A DNA stretch of 47,567 nt from Rhodospirillales bacterium (GTDB lineage: Bacteria > Pseudomonadota > Alphaproteobacteria > BOG-932 > Roseiterribacteraceae): contig JAQGIE010000056.1 of NCBI GenBank assembly GCA_028291365.1, positions 1 to 47,567 of the forward strand, read 5' to 3'. Positions 35,063 to 42,928 of this stretch are shown here, piece after piece. Below the pieces are notes generated by a model. It saw only the letters and a list, made by a program, of their open reading frames with translations, did not search any database and was not told the DNA's origin. The position numbers and the translations under genes are program-made. Position 1 is the first letter of the stretch. Each line of letters starts with the position of its first letter.

Positions 35063-35632
35063 TCACTTCCTGCGCCGGGCGACGATCTCCTGCGTCACGT
35101 TCCAGCTCGAGCCGCGGTCGGGCGACACCATCGAGCGCCAGCGGAACGAGTCGGTCCGAATCTCGCTGAACACCCAGCGCGACGGCCGGCCGTCGGGGGT
35201 GACGCCGTCATGCACGATCTCGTCGCCATGCTGCTTTGCGGTGAAGGTCTGCAGCGTGCCTTGCACCGGCCCGACCCAGGCGATGAACCAGGTGCCGGTC
35301 TTGGGATCGAAGCTGCGCAGGCTCGATCCCCATTCGCGCGGCTGTCCGCCATCGCTGCGCGCCGGAACGATGAACACGTCCTGCACCGCGCGCCCGTCGA
35401 GCACCCACCCGAAATGCCACTCGCCGGTGCTGCGCTGCTGCGCCTGGCCGTCCTGATAGCGCAGGACCTCGCAGTCCCAGTTGCCGACGAACTGCCCGAA
35501 CAGCTTCAACTGGTCGGCGAGGGCCGGGTTGGGGCCGTTCGCTTCGAGACCCTCGACCGCGGCCGAGGCCGGGCCGGCAGCGAGCAGCGACAGAATCAGC
35601 ATCAGAAACCGGAACAGGCGGGGGCCGTGCAT
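35063..35632 (-). CDS. Secreted DUF1579-like protein heading the sorAB operon
   Basis: A 189-residue protein with a Sec signal peptide (FRFLMLILSLLAAGPASA) and a lipocalin-like beta domain (LKLFGQFVGNWDCEVLRYQDG, GEWHFGWVLDGRAVQDVFIV, GTWFIAWVGPVQGTLQTFTAKQ). The GNW motif near residue 50 is typical of DUF1579-type small beta-barrels. A GGAG lies before the ATG. The stop codon is 20 bases before sorA, so all three genes form one operon. Function is unknown; it may bind a small ligand or assist the sulfite dehydrogenase. Confidence 0.78.
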   Translation of the reverse strand: MHGPRLFRFLMLILSLLAAGPASAAVEGLEANGPNPALADQLKLFGQFVGNWDCEVLRYQDGQAQQRSTGEWHFGWVLDGRAVQDVFIVPARSDGGQPREWGSSLRSFDPKTGTWFIAWVGPVQGTLQTFTAKQHGDEIVHDGVTPDGRPSRWVFSEIRTDSFRWRSMVSPDRGSSWNVTQEIVARRRK

Positions 35633-35645
35633 GGGATCTCCTGGG

Positions 35646-35704
35646 GGCGTGACGCCACCGAAACGCCGCGCAACGTGGATCGGCTTGCGGTCCGGTGTCA
35701 CGCC
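35646..35704. repeat. Inverted repeat in the sorAB / amidohydrolase divergent region
   Basis: GGCGTGACGCC (35646-35656) and GGTGTCACGCC (35694-35704) are near-complementary copies, 48 bases centre to centre; each is itself almost palindromic. They lie in the 115-base gap between two divergent genes and could be paired operator sites or a large hairpin. Confidence 0.35.
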
Positions 35705-35747
35705 GTCCGATGCTCCGCCGCCCTGAGTCGAGACCCGGGAGTCGAGC

Positions 35748-37421
35748 GTGAGATTTCGTGTGCGGATTGGCATGGCGCTGGTCGCCGCCTCCTTGGCCGG
35801 AGCGGCATCCGCCGCCGACCTCGTGTTGCTGGGTGGCCGCGTCCGCAGCGGCCCCGAAGCTGCCAAGCTCGTCAGTGCGCTCGTGGTTCGCAACGGCGCC
35901 ATCGTTTATGTCGGCACCGACGAGGGCGCCCGCGCCGCCGCACAGCCCGGCGCGCGCGTGATCGAGCTTGGCGGACGCACCGTCATTCCGGGTTTTCGCG
36001 ACGGGCACGCGCATTTGACCGGGATCGGCCATCGCCTGCGCGCCTTCGACCTGTCGTCGGCGCCGAGCCTTGCTGAATTACTGAACCGGGTGCGCGAGCG
36101 CGCCGCTGCGGCGCAGCCCGGAAGCTGGGTCGTCGGCGAAGGCTGGATCGAAACCGCCTGGCCGGAAAAGCGCATGCCGTCGCGCGCCGAACTCGACGCG
36201 GTTGCGCCCGACAATCCGGTGGCGCTGCGCCGCGGCGACGGGCACGCGATCGCGGTCAACAGCGCCGCGTTCAAGCTCGCCGGCATCGACGGCAGCGCGA
36301 AGGATCCGGCCGGCGGCAGTTTCGTGCGCGACACGCAAGGCGCCTTCACCGGCATCGTGCTCGACACTGCGATGCCGACCATCACCGCCAAGATCCCGGC
36401 GATCGGAAAAAACGAACTGCGCGAAGAATTGCGCGCCGGCATCGACCGCGAAGTGTCGCTCGGCCTGACGCAGCTGCACGAAGCCGGCGGTTCGGCCGAC
36501 GAGCTCGCGGCGCTGCGCGATCTGTGCAGCAGCGGCGGCCTCAAGCTGCGCATCTACTACTCGCTGTTCTGGCCCAGCCCGGCGGCCGAGGAGCTGCTCG
36601 ACAAAGGGCCGCGCGACCTGGGCTGCAACGGGCGGCTGGTCGTGCGCGCGATCAAGCTCTATGCCGACGGGGCGCTGGGCTCGCGCGGTGCGGCGCTGCT
36701 GGCGCCCTATGCCGACGCGCCCAACACGAGCGGTCTGGTGCGGCCCGAGATCGAGCGGATCGGCCCGGTGCTCGAGCGCGCCGCCAGGAATGGCGTGCAG
36801 GTGTGGACGCATGCGATCGGCGATCGCGCCAACCGCGTCGTGCTCGATGCCTATGAAAAGGCTTTCGCTGCCGTCCCGTCCAATGACCAGCGCCGCTGGC
36901 GCATCGAACATGCGCAGATCATCGACGCTGCCGATCTGCCGCGCTTCGCCAGGCTCGGCGTCATCGCGTCGATGCAGGCGAGCCACGCGATCGGCGACCT
37001 GCATTTCGCGCCGGCGCGTCTCGGTCCCGAGCGATTGGGCGGCGCCTATGCGTGGCGCAGCCTGCTCGCCTCGGGCGCGGTCGTGTCGGGCGGTTCGGAC
37101 GCACCGGTCGAAGTCGGCGATCCGCGCATCGAATTCTACGCCGCAACGTCGCGCCGCGACCTCGCCGGCTACCAGGGGGCCAGCTGGCATCCGGAACAGG
37201 CGCTGACGCGGCCGCAGGCGCTGGCCCTGCTGACGCGCGCGCCGGCCTACGCCGCGTTCGAAGAAAAGACTCGCGGCACGATCGAACCCGGCAAGCGCGC
37301 CGACCTGACCGTGCTCGATCGCGACCCGCTGGTGGTGCCGATCGACCAGGTGCCCAAGTTGAAAATCGAAATGACGCTGGTCGACGGCGATATCGTGTAC
37401 GAGGCTCAAGGAAAGCGATGA
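35748..37421 (+). CDS. YtcJ-like amidohydrolase, secreted
   Basis: A 557-residue amidohydrolase-3 family protein starting at a GTG with gggag upstream. It has a probable signal peptide (IGMALVAASLAGAASAA). Metal-binding motifs are VIPGFRDGHAHLTG near the N-terminus, the lysine-containing AIKLYADGALGSRGA, WTHAIGDRANRVVLDAYE, RIEHAQIIDAADLPRF and the distal Asp in VVSGGSDAPVEVGDP. These enzymes hydrolyse C-N bonds of unknown substrates. The stop overlaps the start of the next gene (ATGA), so it heads an operon with the PEP-mutase-like and aldo/keto reductase genes. Confidence 0.88.
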   Translation: MRFRVRIGMALVAASLAGAASAADLVLLGGRVRSGPEAAKLVSALVVRNGAIVYVGTDEGARAAAQPGARVIELGGRTVIPGFRDGHAHLTGIGHRLRAFDLSSAPSLAELLNRVRERAAAAQPGSWVVGEGWIETAWPEKRMPSRAELDAVAPDNPVALRRGDGHAIAVNSAAFKLAGIDGSAKDPAGGSFVRDTQGAFTGIVLDTAMPTITAKIPAIGKNELREELRAGIDREVSLGLTQLHEAGGSADELAALRDLCSSGGLKLRIYYSLFWPSPAAEELLDKGPRDLGCNGRLVVRAIKLYADGALGSRGAALLAPYADAPNTSGLVRPEIERIGPVLERAARNGVQVWTHAIGDRANRVVLDAYEKAFAAVPSNDQRRWRIEHAQIIDAADLPRFARLGVIASMQASHAIGDLHFAPARLGPERLGGAYAWRSLLASGAVVSGGSDAPVEVGDPRIEFYAATSRRDLAGYQGASWHPEQALTRPQALALLTRAPAYAAFEEKTRGTIEPGKRADLTVLDRDPLVVPIDQVPKLKIEMTLVDGDIVYEAQGKR

Positions 37422-38278
37422 CGATGAAACCCGCCACCCGCCTGCGCGCCGCGCTGGCTCATGCCGACATCGTCGTCGCGCCCGGCGTCTTTGATGCGAT
37501 GTCGGCGCTGCTCGCGACGCGCGCCGGTTTCGGCGCGCTGTTCCTGTCGGGCTCGGCCGCGTCCTACGCGCAACTCGCGCGGCCCGATCTCGGCCTCGTC
37601 ACGCTGGACGAGCTGGCGTTGATCGCCACGCATATCTGCGAGCGCGTCGACACGCCGCTGATGGTCGATATCGACCAGGGCTTCGGCTCGGTCGCCAATG
37701 TGCAGCGCGCGGTTCGCGCGTTCGAACGTGCCGGCGCCGCGGGCGTGCAGCTTGAAGACCAGATCGCGGTCAAGCCGGCTGCTTCGCTGCAATCGCGGCC
37801 GGTGCTGCCGCTGCCGGACATGCTGGGCAAGCTGCGCGCTGCGCAGGATGCACGCCATGACAAGGAATTCCTGATCAGCGCCCGCACCGATGCCTATCCG
37901 TTCGACGAGGCGCTGACGCGCGCCGTCGCCTTTGCCGACGCGGGGGCCGATCTGGTGTTTGTCGAATGTCTGCGCACGCGCGACGAGGCGCAGCGCCTGG
38001 CCGCGGCGCTGGCATCCCGGGTGCCGCTCGTGTCGAACTGTCTCGAAGGCCGCCCCCATTTCGCGCGCGACGCAGCCGACCTGCAGGCGATGGGATTCCA
38101 CCTCGCGCTGTATCCCGGCGTCGGCCTCGGCAGCGCGGTCGCCGCGATGGAAGCGTCCTTTGCGAAACTGGCTGCGAACGGCAGCAGCGAAGGGCTGGTG
38201 CGCGCCGACGCTGCGACCTTGAATCAACTCGTCGAGACCGAGCGCTTCGTCAAGAATGCGATGAAGTATTCGGGCTGA
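37418..38278 (+). CDS. Isocitrate lyase/PEP mutase family enzyme
   Basis: A 286-residue TIM-barrel protein with the family motifs VVAPGVFDAMSALLA, LMVDIDQGFGSVANV (metal-binding Asp pair, with Gln in place of the usual Thr), GVQLEDQ and LISARTDAYPF. The KKCGH loop of true isocitrate lyases is missing, so it is closer to oxaloacetate decarboxylase, 2-methylisocitrate lyase or carboxyvinyl-phosphonate mutase relatives. It is translationally coupled to the upstream amidohydrolase. Likely a C-C bond lyase acting on a 2-oxo or 2-hydroxy acid. Confidence 0.85.
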   Translation: MTMKPATRLRAALAHADIVVAPGVFDAMSALLATRAGFGALFLSGSAASYAQLARPDLGLVTLDELALIATHICERVDTPLMVDIDQGFGSVANVQRAVRAFERAGAAGVQLEDQIAVKPAASLQSRPVLPLPDMLGKLRAAQDARHDKEFLISARTDAYPFDEALTRAVAFADAGADLVFVECLRTRDEAQRLAAALASRVPLVSNCLEGRPHFARDAADLQAMGFHLALYPGVGLGSAVAAMEASFAKLAANGSSEGLVRADAATLNQLVETERFVKNAMKYSG

Positions 38279-38294
38279 GCGAAGGAGTCGGGCA

Positions 38295-39254
38295 TTGGAT
38301 TACGTCAACCTCGGCAAAACCGGCCTCAAGGTCTCGCGCCTGTGTTTCGGCTGCATGACCTACGGACTCAAAAGCTGGCGTCCGTGGGTGTTGACCGAGC
38401 AGGAGGGGCGGCCGTTCCTCGATGCGGCGCTCGATGCCGGCATCAATTTCTTCGACACCGCCGATCAATATTCGCTGGGGGAGAACGAGGCCATTCTCGG
38501 CCGGTTTCTTGCCGACCGCGGTGCCCGCCAGCGCGTCGTGGTCGCGACCAAGCTCTATAGTGCGATGTCCGACGATCCCAATGATCGCGGCCTGTCGCGC
38601 CGGCACGTCTTCCAGGCCGTCGACAATTCGTTGAAGCGGCTCGGCACCGACTGGATCGATCTCTACCAGCTGCATCGCTGGGACGATCAGACGCCGATCG
38701 AAGAGACGATCGACGCGCTGAACGACGTCGTGCGGGCGGGCAAGGTGCGCTATCTCGGCGCCTCGTCGATGTTCGCCTGGCAATTCATGAAAGCGGTAGG
38801 GCTTCAGCGCGCCCAAGCGTACGCGCCGTTCGTGTCGATGCAGCCGCAGCTGAACCTGCTCTATCGCGAAGAAGAACGCGAGATGCTGCCGCTGTGCCGC
38901 AGCGAAGGAATCGGCGTCATTCCGTGGAGCCCGATCGCGCGCGGCCGTCTCGCCGGCGCCACCACCACGTCGCGGGCCGAGACCGACGACATCGCCAAGC
39001 GGCTCTATCCCGGCGACGCGCAGGAAGAAGCGATCATCAACGCGGTGCGCACGGTCGCGGACCGACGCGGCGTCAAGCCGGCCACCGTGGCGCTTGCCTG
39101 GGTTCTGTCACGCCCGGGCGTGACGGCGCCGATCATCGGTGCGTCGAAGCCGGGCCACTTCACCGACGCGCTGGCGGCGCTGGCACTGAAGCTCAGCGCC
39201 GACGAGATCGCATCGCTCGAGGCGCCGTACCAGCCGCGCCGGCCGCATATCTAG
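38295..39254 (+). CDS. Aldo/keto reductase
   Basis: A 319-residue NAD(P)H-dependent reductase. The start is a TTG, chosen because it follows GAAGGAG at good spacing and yields the canonical N-terminus DYVNLGKTGLKVSRLCFG. The catalytic tetrad is visible: Asp and Tyr in NFFDTADQYSLGENE, Lys in VVVATKLYS and His in YQLHRWDDQTP. The cofactor site lies in VIPWSPIARGRLAG and ITAPIIGASK-like residues near the C-terminus (VTAPIIGASKPGHF). It follows the PEP-mutase-like gene by 16 bases and probably belongs to the same operon, reducing an aldehyde or ketone. Confidence 0.92.
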   Translation: MDYVNLGKTGLKVSRLCFGCMTYGLKSWRPWVLTEQEGRPFLDAALDAGINFFDTADQYSLGENEAILGRFLADRGARQRVVVATKLYSAMSDDPNDRGLSRRHVFQAVDNSLKRLGTDWIDLYQLHRWDDQTPIEETIDALNDVVRAGKVRYLGASSMFAWQFMKAVGLQRAQAYAPFVSMQPQLNLLYREEEREMLPLCRSEGIGVIPWSPIARGRLAGATTTSRAETDDIAKRLYPGDAQEEAIINAVRTVADRRGVKPATVALAWVLSRPGVTAPIIGASKPGHFTDALAALALKLSADEIASLEAPYQPRRPHI

Positions 39255-39268
39255 CGCCACGGTCGCGC

Positions 39269-40579
39269 TCAGACGCCGTTCGCTTTCGCCTCGGCAACGG
39301 CGGTGATGTAGCGTTTGCGGCCGGCCAGCAAAATGGCGGCGCCGATCATCGTGTTGAGCGCGAACGCGGTCGCCAGCGAAAGGTCGAGACGCGCGGCGCC
39401 AAAGACACGGTCGCTCAAGATGCCCAGTACGGCTGGTCCGATGAACAGGCCGACGATACCGCCGGTGAGCGTGTAGAGCGCGATCAGCCGGCCACGCAGT
39501 TCGTTGGGCGCAATTTGCGCCAGGCCCGCAAAGGCAGAGGCGACGCAGGTATTGGCCATGATCGCCGAGGCAATGAAGCACACGATCGACCAGGTGCCGT
39601 TCGGCGCCAGCGCGGCGGCGATACACCAGATGCCGTAATAGATCGTGCCGATCAGCGCAGTGAGCAGCGGCGCGTCGGGACGGCCGCGCTTGGCGATCGC
39701 GGTGATGAACCAACCGGTGAAAATCGCGCCGGCACCGCCGATCGGCGCGCCGACCAGCCCGACCCAGAAGCCGACGTCGCTCGCCGCCCAATGATGCACG
39801 CGGCCCAGCAGCGACGGGTAGAAGAAGATCAGCGTGTAGATCGTCATCAGGTTGCAGGACACGCCGACGATGATGGTCGCGGCGGCCTGCCAGTTGCGCC
39901 GCAGATACGGCCAAAGCGGCGGTACCGGCGCCAGGCTGGCGTCGCGCACGCGGCGTGGCGGTTCGCGCACGGTCAGTGCGAAGAGCAGCGCCAGCACCAG
40001 ACCGGGGATGCTGGTCAGCATGAACGCGATCTGCCAAGGCTCGAAACTGCCGAGCAGGGCAGGGAATTGCGCGCGCACCGGTGCGGCCACCGCAACCGCG
40101 AATCCGCCGGCAAAGAACGCGACCCCGGTTCCGACCGAAGCGCCGCTGACGAACACGCCATAGGCTTTGGCCCGCCGTTCGCCAGGAAACAGATCGCCGA
40201 TCAGCGACGCAGCGCTGGGGCTGAGCGAGGCTTCGCCGATCCCGACCGCGGTACGCGCCAAAAACAGGCCGAGAAAACTCCGCGCCAGACCGTTCGCTGC
40301 GGTCGCAAGACTCCAGCCCGCGATCCCGATGATGGTGATCAGGCGGCGGTCGAACCGGTCGACCAGCCAGCCGAACGGAATCGCCATGATGCTGTAGCAG
40401 ACGCCGAACGCAGCGCCCGACACCAGCGCGAGCTGGAAGTCGGTGAGCTGGAATTGCGCCTTGATCGGTTCGAGCAGCAATCCGATCACGATCCGGTCGA
40501 GGACCGAGACGGCGTAGCCCGCCGTCAGCAGCCCGACGACGTACCAGGCATAGGCGGGACGGAAATTCTCTTTGGTCAT
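39269..40579 (-). CDS. MFS transporter, spinster-like (second of a tandem pair)
   Basis: A 436-residue transporter with about 12 membrane segments. The MFS loop motif is FGWLVDRFDRRLI and the helix-4 motif TAVGIGEASLSPSAASLIGDLF is typical of the spinster-like group, often annotated as organic acid or sphingolipid-type carriers. The ATG at 40579 overlaps the TGA of the upstream paralogue. The two share most of their motifs, including the N-terminal YAWYVV..LTA.YAV..LDRIVI and the AYGVFV.G.S.GTG segment, so they arose by tandem duplication. Confidence 0.9.
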   Translation of the reverse strand: MTKENFRPAYAWYVVGLLTAGYAVSVLDRIVIGLLLEPIKAQFQLTDFQLALVSGAAFGVCYSIMAIPFGWLVDRFDRRLITIIGIAGWSLATAANGLARSFLGLFLARTAVGIGEASLSPSAASLIGDLFPGERRAKAYGVFVSGASVGTGVAFFAGGFAVAVAAPVRAQFPALLGSFEPWQIAFMLTSIPGLVLALLFALTVREPPRRVRDASLAPVPPLWPYLRRNWQAAATIIVGVSCNLMTIYTLIFFYPSLLGRVHHWAASDVGFWVGLVGAPIGGAGAIFTGWFITAIAKRGRPDAPLLTALIGTIYYGIWCIAAALAPNGTWSIVCFIASAIMANTCVASAFAGLAQIAPNELRGRLIALYTLTGGIVGLFIGPAVLGILSDRVFGAARLDLSLATAFALNTMIGAAILLAGRKRYITAVAEAKANGV

Positions 40580-41877
40580 GCGACTCCAACCGAACGGCGA
40601 TAGGGCCCGCGTCCCGCGAGCAGGATCAGCGCAGCCAGCAGACTGTCGAGTCCGACCGTCGCTGCAAAGGAAAGATCGAGGCGGTTCGCACCGAAGACAT
40701 AATCGCTGAACAAGCCGACCATCAGTGGACCGAGATTCAGCGACACGATGCCGATCATCAGCGTGTAGAGCGCGGTCAGCCTTCCGCGCAGCTCGTTCGG
40801 CGCCAGCTGCGCCAAGGCCGAGAAGGCCGCGGCGGAAAAGCTGTTCGAACACAGGCTGGCGAGGAAATAGAAAGCGATCGAGAGATTGGTGTCGGCGACG
40901 AGGCCCGACGCGACCAGGAAGAGTCCATAGATGACCGACGCGACGAGCGCGACCAGCAAGGCTGCGTCGGTGCGGCCGGCTTGATTGATGCGCGCGATCA
41001 GCCAGCCGCTGCCGACGGCACCGACCAAGGCGGCGGGCGGTCCGATCACGCCCAGCGCGTAGCCGACCTCGCCCGGGCTCCAGCCATGCACGCGGACCAG
41101 CATCACCGGATACCAGGCGATGAGCGCATAGACATTAGTCAGGCTGCAGCACAGGCCGAGAATGATCGCGGCGACGGCGGCTTTCTTGTCGCGCAGAAAC
41201 GGCAGCAGCGTCGCGAACTCGACCTGCGCGGTTCGCTCGCGCCGCGGCGGCTCGCGCACGGTGGTGACGAACAGGAACGCGACGACGAGGCCGGGCAGGC
41301 TCGTCAGCAGGAACACGATCTGCCAATTTTCCAGGCCGGCGAAGAAGCCGCCCGCTTGCGCGCGCACCGCATCGGCCGCATCGATCGCGGCACCGCCGAG
41401 CAGGAACGCGGCGCCGGTTCCGAACGACGTGCCGGCGACGAAGACACCATAGGCTTTGGCGCGCGCCGGTCCCGAAAACAGGTCGGCGATCATCGAGGTC
41501 GCGCTGGGATTGAGCGAGGCTTCGCCGATCCCGACGCCGACGCGCGCGGCAAACAGGCCGCCGAAGCTGCGCGCCAGACCGCAGGCGGCGGCCGCGATGC
41601 TCCAGCCGGTGATGCCCAGCGCGATGATCCACCGGCGGTTGGCGCGGTCGGCGAGCCAGCCGAACGGCAAGGCCATCACGCTGTAGCAAAGGCCGAAGGC
41701 GGCGCCCGACAGCAGCGCGATCTCGGAGTCGGAGAGCGCGAACTGGTGCTTGATCGGTTCGATCAACAGCGAAATGACGATACGGTCGAGCAGCGCGACC
41801 GCGTAGGCGGCGGTCAGCAAGATGACGACGTACCAGGCATAGCGCCGGCTGAATTCCGGCGCCGCGACATCCGACAT
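40576..41877 (-). CDS. MFS transporter, spinster-like (first of a tandem pair)
   Basis: A 433-residue paralogue of the downstream transporter, with FGWLADRANRRWI, VGVGIGEASLNPSATSMIADLF and about 12 membrane segments. It lies in a - strand pair with a 4-base overlap. Clustering with an aldolase, a lyase and a reductase suggests uptake of an organic acid or sugar acid. Two coupled paralogues might work as a heterodimer or take different substrates. Confidence 0.9.
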   Translation of the reverse strand: MSDVAAPEFSRRYAWYVVILLTAAYAVALLDRIVISLLIEPIKHQFALSDSEIALLSGAAFGLCYSVMALPFGWLADRANRRWIIALGITGWSIAAAACGLARSFGGLFAARVGVGIGEASLNPSATSMIADLFSGPARAKAYGVFVAGTSFGTGAAFLLGGAAIDAADAVRAQAGGFFAGLENWQIVFLLTSLPGLVVAFLFVTTVREPPRRERTAQVEFATLLPFLRDKKAAVAAIILGLCCSLTNVYALIAWYPVMLVRVHGWSPGEVGYALGVIGPPAALVGAVGSGWLIARINQAGRTDAALLVALVASVIYGLFLVASGLVADTNLSIAFYFLASLCSNSFSAAAFSALAQLAPNELRGRLTALYTLMIGIVSLNLGPLMVGLFSDYVFGANRLDLSFAATVGLDSLLAALILLAGRGPYRRSVGVA

Positions 41878-41968
41878 CGAGCAAGGCCCCCGATTCGACA
41901 GGCGAGCCTAGCAGGTCGGCCGGCGGGGCACGGCCGGCGCGAACCGCGCGACCATTGGCCAGCCGCCG

Positions 41969-42739
41969 TCAGTCGCGATAACCCGGCGAGACGCGGTCGA
42001 GTTTGCGCAAAAATCCCGTCCAGGCAAGGTCAGGCACCGTGGCGGCGCCCTGGCTGCGCATCGCGCGCACCACTTCTTCGCGAGCCGCCGGCGGTGCTTC
42101 GAGCAGCTCGTCGTCGCCGCCGCTCAAGGCCGCGACCTGCTGGGCGCAGGCGCGTTCGAGCAGGTACATGCGCAGCCAGGTCGCCGCGACGGTCGGTCCG
42201 ACCGCCAGCGTGCCGTGGTTGCGCAACAGCATCAGGTTCTTCGACCCAAGGTCGGCGACGATGCGCTGGCGTTCGTCGAGATCGAGCGCGATGCCCTCAT
42301 AGTCATGATAGGCGAGGTCGGGCAGCGCGATCAGCGCGGTCTGGCTGATCGGCCGCAAGCCGCGCTTCTGCGAGGCGACCGCGACGCCCGCGACCGAGTG
42401 CAGATGCATCACGCAATGCGCGTCGTCGCGCGCCATGTGCACGGCCGAATGAATGACGAATCCGGCCGCGTTGACCGGGTACGGCGTCGGATCGATCACC
42501 TTGCCGTCGAGATCGATCTTGACCAGCGACGACGCGGTCATCTCCTCGAAGAAGACGCCGTACGGATTGATCAGGAAATGCCCGTCGCTTTCCGGCACGC
42601 GCAGCGACAGATGGGTGAAGATCGCGTCGTCCCAGCCATAGAGCGCGACCAGGCGATAGAGCGCGGCGAGATCGACCCGCGCCTGCCACTCTGCGGCGCC
42701 GACGCGGTCGCGGACGGAGTCGGGGCTTGTAGTGTGCAT
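41969..42739 (-). CDS. Class II aldolase/adducin family protein
   Basis: A 256-residue zinc-dependent aldolase-fold protein. Metal ligands are the His pair in HCVMHLHSVAG and the later His in LLRNHGTLAVG; FTHLSLRVPESDGHFLINPYG and MTASSLVKIDLDGKV match the N-terminal half of the family. Members cleave or epimerise sugar phosphates such as fuculose 1-phosphate or ribulose 5-phosphate; many with this profile have no assigned substrate. The ATG at 42739 was chosen over an upstream TTG or GTG-type start at 42778 because it gives the usual short N-terminus. Divergent from the transketolase-like gene. Confidence 0.88.
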   Translation of the reverse strand: MHTTSPDSVRDRVGAAEWQARVDLAALYRLVALYGWDDAIFTHLSLRVPESDGHFLINPYGVFFEEMTASSLVKIDLDGKVIDPTPYPVNAAGFVIHSAVHMARDDAHCVMHLHSVAGVAVASQKRGLRPISQTALIALPDLAYHDYEGIALDLDERQRIVADLGSKNLMLLRNHGTLAVGPTVAATWLRMYLLERACAQQVAALSGGDDELLEAPPAAREEVVRAMRSQGAATVPDLAWTGFLRKLDRVSPGYRD

Positions 42740-42928
42740 AGAGCAGGCTAGGCAGCGGGTCCTGCCGCGATCAAGCACGATCCTTACGCGCGCCCGTGGT
42801 TCGGCGCTGGTTTCGCGCGTTTTCTGCCGTGCTGCCGCAACGCGTTTGCGTTGTCGCCGAAGGTCCGATCAGCGTTTGGCGGCCCTGGGGCCGCTTGCTA
42901 GGCTCATCGCCTTCTTTCGAGGTCTTCG

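Noticed and set aside
35200-35720. Several GGGTGACGCC-like words suggesting a dispersed repeat
   Set aside because: One copy is inside a coding region where it encodes conserved residues; only the intergenic pair at 35646-35704 was kept.
38894-40603. 569-codon + strand open frame
   Set aside because: It overlaps the aldo/keto reductase in another frame and is antisense to an MFS gene; composition is extremely charged and repetitive.
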